Positions 60,349 to 64,000 of a stretch of 64,000 bases of DNA are shown one piece after another. Every line of letters begins with the position of its first letter. The stretch's first letter is position 1. The notes under the pieces are model-generated. The model ran no database searches, was not told the origin of the DNA, and worked only from the letters and a program-made list of their open reading frames with translations. A program made the translations under genes and the position numbers. Source of the DNA: Algoriphagus aestuarii (GTDB lineage: Bacteria > Bacteroidota > Bacteroidia > Cytophagales > Cyclobacteriaceae); contig JAFIDK010000004.1 of assembly GCA_017051695.1 (NCBI GenBank), positions 306,498 through 370,497 of the forward strand. The letters run 5' to 3'.

Positions 60349-62415
60349 ATGAAAACAAGAGCCTCCTATACCCTCCTTTTGCTGTTATTCTCAACAGTCA
60401 TTTTTGCCCAAACTTTTACCATGGAGCAAGTAGGCAAATTTTCATTTCCTTCAGAATTGACCAGTTCTCCAACGGGAGAAAAAATCGCCTGGGCAATGAA
60501 TGAACAAGGGAAACGGAATGTATATGCTGCGGAGGCACCAGACTTTACACCAAAGAAATTAACTTCTTTCAATGAGGATGACGGCCAGGAAATCAGCAGT
60601 TTGCAGTTTTCGCCGGATGGTAATTTCCTGGTATTTGTCCGTGGAGGAGATCATGGTGGAGGAAATGCATCCTCCACAGTCAATGCCCAAAACCTCCCAA
60701 TCCTCCCAAAAGTAGAAATTTGGAAAATCAATCTAGAAAGTGGGGAAGTTGAAACGATTGTGGAAGCCGATAATCCTTCCGTTGGTAGAGAACATCAACT
60801 TTTATACCTCAAAGGCGGACAGGTTTGGACAGCAGATTTAGCTAGCTCGGAGAAGCCAATGCAGCTTTTTGAAATCAAAGGAAACATCAACGAACTGGCA
60901 TATTCGCCAAATGGAGAGTTAGCTTTTGTGGTGAATCGAGGCACGCATTCGATGATTGGGATATATAGAAATAAGAGGCTTCCCATCCAATGGATTTCTC
61001 CATCATTTCATCGGGATTCCAATATCGCCTGGTCTCCGGATGGGAGTAAAATCGGTTTTGTAAGACGCCCTGGAGGCAGCGGGGAAGCTTATCCCGTTTT
61101 GGAACCGAGACATTCCCCTTGGGAGATCTGGGTGGCAGATTTCAAAACCGGAGAAGGAGAAAAACTCTGGGAAGCACCCAAAACTCTGGCTGGATCTTAT
61201 ACTTATCCTTTCTTCGCTTTCTCAGGAAATAATCAAATCGCCTACTTATCCTACCAGGACGGCTGGCAACATTTATATGCCTTGGATATCAACACCAAAG
61301 CATCCAAACTATTGACTCCAGGCAATTACATGGTCGAACAGATTAAACAAAGCCCTGATGGGAAAAAGCTTACGTTTTCTGCCAACACAGGTGCCGAAGC
61401 AGAAGATTTGGACAGAAGACATATCGGAACCGTTGAAATCGGAAGCGGAAAATTGACTTGGGAAACTTCCGGATCAGGAATTGAAGCCTATCCGGTTTGG
61501 ATCGGGAATGATGCCCTTGCCTATTTCAGTGCCACTGCTCAGCGCTCTCATTTGGTAGCGGTGAAAAAAGATGGGGAAACTCAGCTTTTAGGCCAAAATC
61601 TGATTCCTTCGGATTTTCCTCAAAACCAATTGGTGACACCAAAACAAGTGAAATTCACAGCTCCTGATGGCACAGTCGTATATGGACAATTATTCGAAAA
61701 AGAAGGCGGTAATGAAAAAAAACCAGCCGTAGTTTTCGTACATGGTGGTCCACAAAGACAGATGCTGTTAGGCTGGAGCTATATGGATTATTATTCCAAC
61801 ACCTATTCGATCAACCAATATCTAGCAAATCTTGGATTTGTTGTTTTATCGGTCAACTACCGCTTGGGGATTGGTTATGGCTATGAGTTCCACCGTCCAT
61901 CTGGTGCTTACTACCAAGGCGCAGTAGAATATCAGGACGTAAAAGCTGCGGGAGAATATCTGGCAGGTTTACCTCAGGTTCAAGCAGACAAAATCGGGAT
62001 TTATGGAGGATCCTACGGGGGATATCTGACTGCTTTGGCATTAGCCAGAGATTCGGATTTGTTCAAAGTCGGCGTTGACATACATGGAGTTCATGATTTG
62101 GATGGCAGATATGACCTCACTTCTACTTATGAACAAGCTCCGGATTTGGACAAAGCAAGGAAAATCGCTTGGGAATCTTCCCCAATTGCAGATTTGGAGA
62201 CTTGGACATCACCCGTGCTTTTCATCCACTCGGATGATGACAGGAACGTGGCGGTCAGTCAAACAGTGGATTTGATCCGTAGATTCGAAGAAATGGATAA
62301 ACCTTATGAATCGATTTTGATACCGGGAGATACACATCACTGGATGAAGTGGTCCAATATGATCCGGGTAGATCAGGCAACTGCGGATTTTCTCAAAAAA
62401 CATCTGATGGACTAA
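60349..62415 (+). CDS. exported S9-family (prolyl oligopeptidase-like) peptidase
   Basis: About 688 aa from ATG 60349 (MKTRASYTLLLLL); a TTG nine bases upstream is unlikely. The signal peptide ends at IFAQ. Residues 30-430 form a WD40/TolB-like propeller (FPSELTSSPTGEKIAWAM, LQFSPDGNFLVFVRGG). The alpha/beta hydrolase domain carries GGPQRQMLLGWSY, the nucleophile in YGGSYGGYLTAL, the Asp in HSDDDRNV, and His in GDTHHWMKW. It cleaves short peptides, likely dipeptidyl- or acylaminoacyl-peptidase-like, in the periplasm. The VOC gene starts at the base after its stop. Confidence 0.92.
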   Translation: MKTRASYTLLLLLFSTVIFAQTFTMEQVGKFSFPSELTSSPTGEKIAWAMNEQGKRNVYAAEAPDFTPKKLTSFNEDDGQEISSLQFSPDGNFLVFVRGGDHGGGNASSTVNAQNLPILPKVEIWKINLESGEVETIVEADNPSVGREHQLLYLKGGQVWTADLASSEKPMQLFEIKGNINELAYSPNGELAFVVNRGTHSMIGIYRNKRLPIQWISPSFHRDSNIAWSPDGSKIGFVRRPGGSGEAYPVLEPRHSPWEIWVADFKTGEGEKLWEAPKTLAGSYTYPFFAFSGNNQIAYLSYQDGWQHLYALDINTKASKLLTPGNYMVEQIKQSPDGKKLTFSANTGAEAEDLDRRHIGTVEIGSGKLTWETSGSGIEAYPVWIGNDALAYFSATAQRSHLVAVKKDGETQLLGQNLIPSDFPQNQLVTPKQVKFTAPDGTVVYGQLFEKEGGNEKKPAVVFVHGGPQRQMLLGWSYMDYYSNTYSINQYLANLGFVVLSVNYRLGIGYGYEFHRPSGAYYQGAVEYQDVKAAGEYLAGLPQVQADKIGIYGGSYGGYLTALALARDSDLFKVGVDIHGVHDLDGRYDLTSTYEQAPDLDKARKIAWESSPIADLETWTSPVLFIHSDDDRNVAVSQTVDLIRRFEEMDKPYESILIPGDTHHWMKWSNMIRVDQATADFLKKHLMD

Positions 62416-62808
62416 ATGAATCTAGAAGGGGTACACCACATTGCCATCATTTGTTCTGATTACGAGCGATCAAAAAAATTCTACACGGAGATCTTAGGCT
62501 TGGAAGTCATTCGAGAGGTGTATAGGGAAGAAAGAGCCTCCTATAAGTTGGATTTGGCTCTAAATGGAATTTACATCCTTGAACTGTTTTCATTTCCAGC
62601 ACCGCCAAGGAGGACTTCAAGACCAGAAGCCACCGGACTAAGACATTTGGCTTTTTCTACCTCCGACTTAGACGCATGTGTGGATGAATTGACAAAGCAC
62701 CAGATCGAATCAGAACCTATACGTGTGGATGAGTTCACCGGAAAGCGTTTTACTTTCATAGCAGACCCGGACGATTTACCGATAGAGTTTTATGAAATTA
62801 AATATTGA
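62416..62808 (+). CDS. VOC-family glyoxalase-like protein (YaeR/GloA2 type)
   Basis: 130 aa single-domain vicinal-oxygen-chelate protein. Motifs: VHHIAIICSDYERSKKFYTEILGL with the first metal His, ILELFSFPAPPRRTSRPEATGLRHLAF in its parts with the second His, and a Glu in DLPIEFYEI. This wording is that of the YaeR/SMU1112c group. Expected substrate is a small aldehyde adduct, not proven. It abuts the S9 peptidase stop directly, so it is translated from the same transcript. Confidence 0.9.
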   Translation: MNLEGVHHIAIICSDYERSKKFYTEILGLEVIREVYREERASYKLDLALNGIYILELFSFPAPPRRTSRPEATGLRHLAFSTSDLDACVDELTKHQIESEPIRVDEFTGKRFTFIADPDDLPIEFYEIKY

Positions 62809-63056
62809 CATATTTATTTTTGAGTAGTCAACATTTATGTTTTATAACTTAATAGTCAATCGATTTTTAGAGTACTAACTAATTTTAAAAGTAGAGATCC
62901 CCTTATTTCAGATGAAAAGATTTCCCTAATTCATGAACGGAAAACAGGCTTAAGGAATCGCAATTCAATTTTCCCCTGTTTTCAATCTTAAAGCCTAATA
63001 AGAAAATTATATATGTTTATTCTTTTCGTAGTTAAGAACCTTAAAAAAATCCTACC

Positions 63057-63803
63057 ATGTTACATATTTTAAATGGTGATGCTTTGGCATCCAGATTCCC
63101 TTCCGATATCCATGGGGATCGAGCTATCGCTAGAGAATGTCTTGTAGACGGACCTGTGCAGGCGCATTCTCTCGAGGAACTATGGGTGGTAAGAGATCAG
63201 TTTTTAACTCCCGATCATCACTCAAACCCTGCAGATAACTACTTTGAAAAGGTAGTTCCTGAATTTGAAAAAATAGCAACTGTCGCATCCAATACGAAAG
63301 TGTATTGCTGGTTTGAGCAAGACCTTTTCTGCCAGGTTAATTTTTGGTTTGTGATTCACCTCTTGGAGAAGCATCAAGGAGAAGTGTTTTTGGTTCTACC
63401 TGAAAAAGCTGATTTGAGATTGGGATTTACCGAACTAGACGAAAGGCAACTCGAAGAGCATTACAGAGATGCCAGATTACTCACCAAAAACCAAAGAGAA
63501 GTTCTCGCCAATCTTTGGAAAATGTACCAGGCCAGTCACATCGACGAAGCTATGACTCTTTCAAAACAGGTTTCGATTGAGCTTCCTTTCTTACTCCCAG
63601 CCGTCCAGGCTTGGAAAGACAGAATCCCTCATGGGGAATATCCAGGCAAACCCAAAGCAACAATTATCCAGATCATCAAAGATCTTGGTGTTGATGACTT
63701 CCCAAAAGTCTTCAGGGAATTCAGAAACCGCATTCCTATCTACGGATATGGAGATGTTCAAGTAAAGCGGTTATATGATGAAATAAAAAAGGAAGCTGTC
63801 TAG
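63057..63803 (+). CDS. DUF1835 domain protein
   Basis: 248 aa cytoplasmic protein. The N-terminus MLHILNGDALASRFP followed by RECLVDGPVQAHSLEELWVVRDQFL is the DUF1835 hallmark; VYCWFEQDLFCQVNFWF is also characteristic, and a DUF3658-like second half is possible. Function unknown. The last codons overlap the 5' arm of the terminator at 63789-63813. The roughly 250 bp upstream are AT-rich with no other gene. Confidence 0.88.
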   Translation: MLHILNGDALASRFPSDIHGDRAIARECLVDGPVQAHSLEELWVVRDQFLTPDHHSNPADNYFEKVVPEFEKIATVASNTKVYCWFEQDLFCQVNFWFVIHLLEKHQGEVFLVLPEKADLRLGFTELDERQLEEHYRDARLLTKNQREVLANLWKMYQASHIDEAMTLSKQVSIELPFLLPAVQAWKDRIPHGEYPGKPKATIIQIIKDLGVDDFPKVFREFRNRIPIYGYGDVQVKRLYDEIKKEAV

Positions 63804-63813
63804 TAGCTTCCTT
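63789..63813. terminator. terminator at the 3' end of the DUF1835 gene
   Basis: 9-bp stem AAGGAAGCT / AGCTTCCTT with loop GTCTAGT that contains the stop codon; followed by CTCTTTTT. It lies between convergent genes. Confidence 0.7.
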
Positions 63814-63819
63814 CTCTTT

Positions 63820-64000
63820 TTACAATTCGGAGAGTAACTTCTCCGAAGCATCGATCATCTTTCTATATTTTCCCAATGCCCATCTACTGAATAAATACAT
63901 AAACAAAATCGCACCAGGCAAATAAATCACCCAAAACAATGGCTTGGAAATCATTTCAATAGAACCATTGATTTCAGAAATAGGAGGTAAAACCGTTACC
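63820..64000 (-). CDS. C-terminal fragment of a membrane protein, cut by window edge
   Basis: Minus-strand frame entering from the right edge: 59 amino-acid codons and a TAA at 63822-63820. The visible end has a polar part (LPPISEINGSIEMISK), one clear membrane helix (PLFWVIYLPGAILFMYLF), then a basic turn (SRWALGKYRK) and a short amphipathic tail (MIDASEKLLSEL). Positive-inside reasoning puts the tail in the cytoplasm. Too little is present for a family call. Confidence 0.6.
   Translation of the reverse strand, partial: VTVLPPISEINGSIEMISKPLFWVIYLPGAILFMYLFSRWALGKYRKMIDASEKLLSEL

Noticed and set aside
1-64000. CRISPR array or insertion sequence
   Set aside because: No regularly spaced direct repeats, no cas genes and no transposase-like protein were seen.

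Overview
The window looks like chromosomal DNA from a Bacteroidota bacterium of the order Cytophagales. An Algoriphagus-like member of the Cyclobacteriaceae is my best guess, but that is inference. The supports are a SusC/SusD pair, a second large TonB-linked barrel protein, MenB/MenE for menaquinone, GH67 and GH95 glycosidases, DUF1080 and LVIVD-repeat proteins, a few candidate TAnnTTTG promoter boxes, ATGA-type gene overlaps and AT-rich spacers. There is no prophage, insertion sequence, rRNA operon or CRISPR array. The only RNA gene is a tRNA-Pro(GGG) at 45405-45479 on the minus strand.

Layout. 1-2491 (minus): mlaE-mlaF-mlaD lipid transport operon, with mlaD cut by the window edge. 2821-7636: a lone receiver-domain protein, a DUF389 membrane protein, a YciI-like exported protein, and an LVIVD lipoprotein with a small barrel-like partner. 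7665-13740 (minus): an AddB-like/AddA-like helicase-nuclease pair. 14082-19298: GH67 alpha-glucuronidase, a monoacylglycerol-lipase-like hydrolase, a PfpI/DJ-1 protein and a serine hydrolase. 19431-22467: menB and menE, divergently arranged, then a DUF2141 protein and a 2OG-Fe(II) oxygenase. 22541-25466: an unrecognised protein, a membrane-anchored TIR protein, an XRE-S24 repressor and its small upstream partner. 25796-33915: a TonB-linked barrel, an 18-cysteine copper-type protein, an LLM oxidoreductase, an AAA/DUF4143 ATPase with a striking promoter, and tex. 34249-45132: a TlpA-like protein, GH95, a nitrilase-fold protein lacking its catalytic triad, two small proteins, a FAD oxidoreductase, and a cytochrome c/propeller protein paired with a DUF1080 protein. 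45405-51154: the tRNA, two small conserved-looking proteins, an operon of DM13 lipoprotein - barrel - Crp/Fnr regulator - DM13 lipoprotein, and an OmpR-type two-component system facing it. 51726-64000: membrane pyrophosphatase, SusC/SusD, PBP4-type carboxypeptidase, S9 peptidase, VOC protein, DUF1835 protein and a cut membrane protein.

The best candidates for something undescribed are: (1) the DM13-barrel-Crp-DM13 operon, whose promoter carries two GTGAT boxes exactly 11 bp apart, an arrangement repeated just upstream of the neighbouring OmpR-type regulator; (2) the TIR/repressor cluster, where a perfect terminator-like hairpin abuts the TIR start codon and four GACAAT boxes lie upstream of the repressor genes; (3) three TGTCGA boxes placed around a good Bacteroidota promoter in front of the AAA/DUF4143 gene; (4) a nitrilase-fold protein with all three catalytic positions replaced; and (5) a roughly 40-55 bp dispersed intergenic repeat seen three times. 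Function calls rest on motif recognition by eye; no database search was run.
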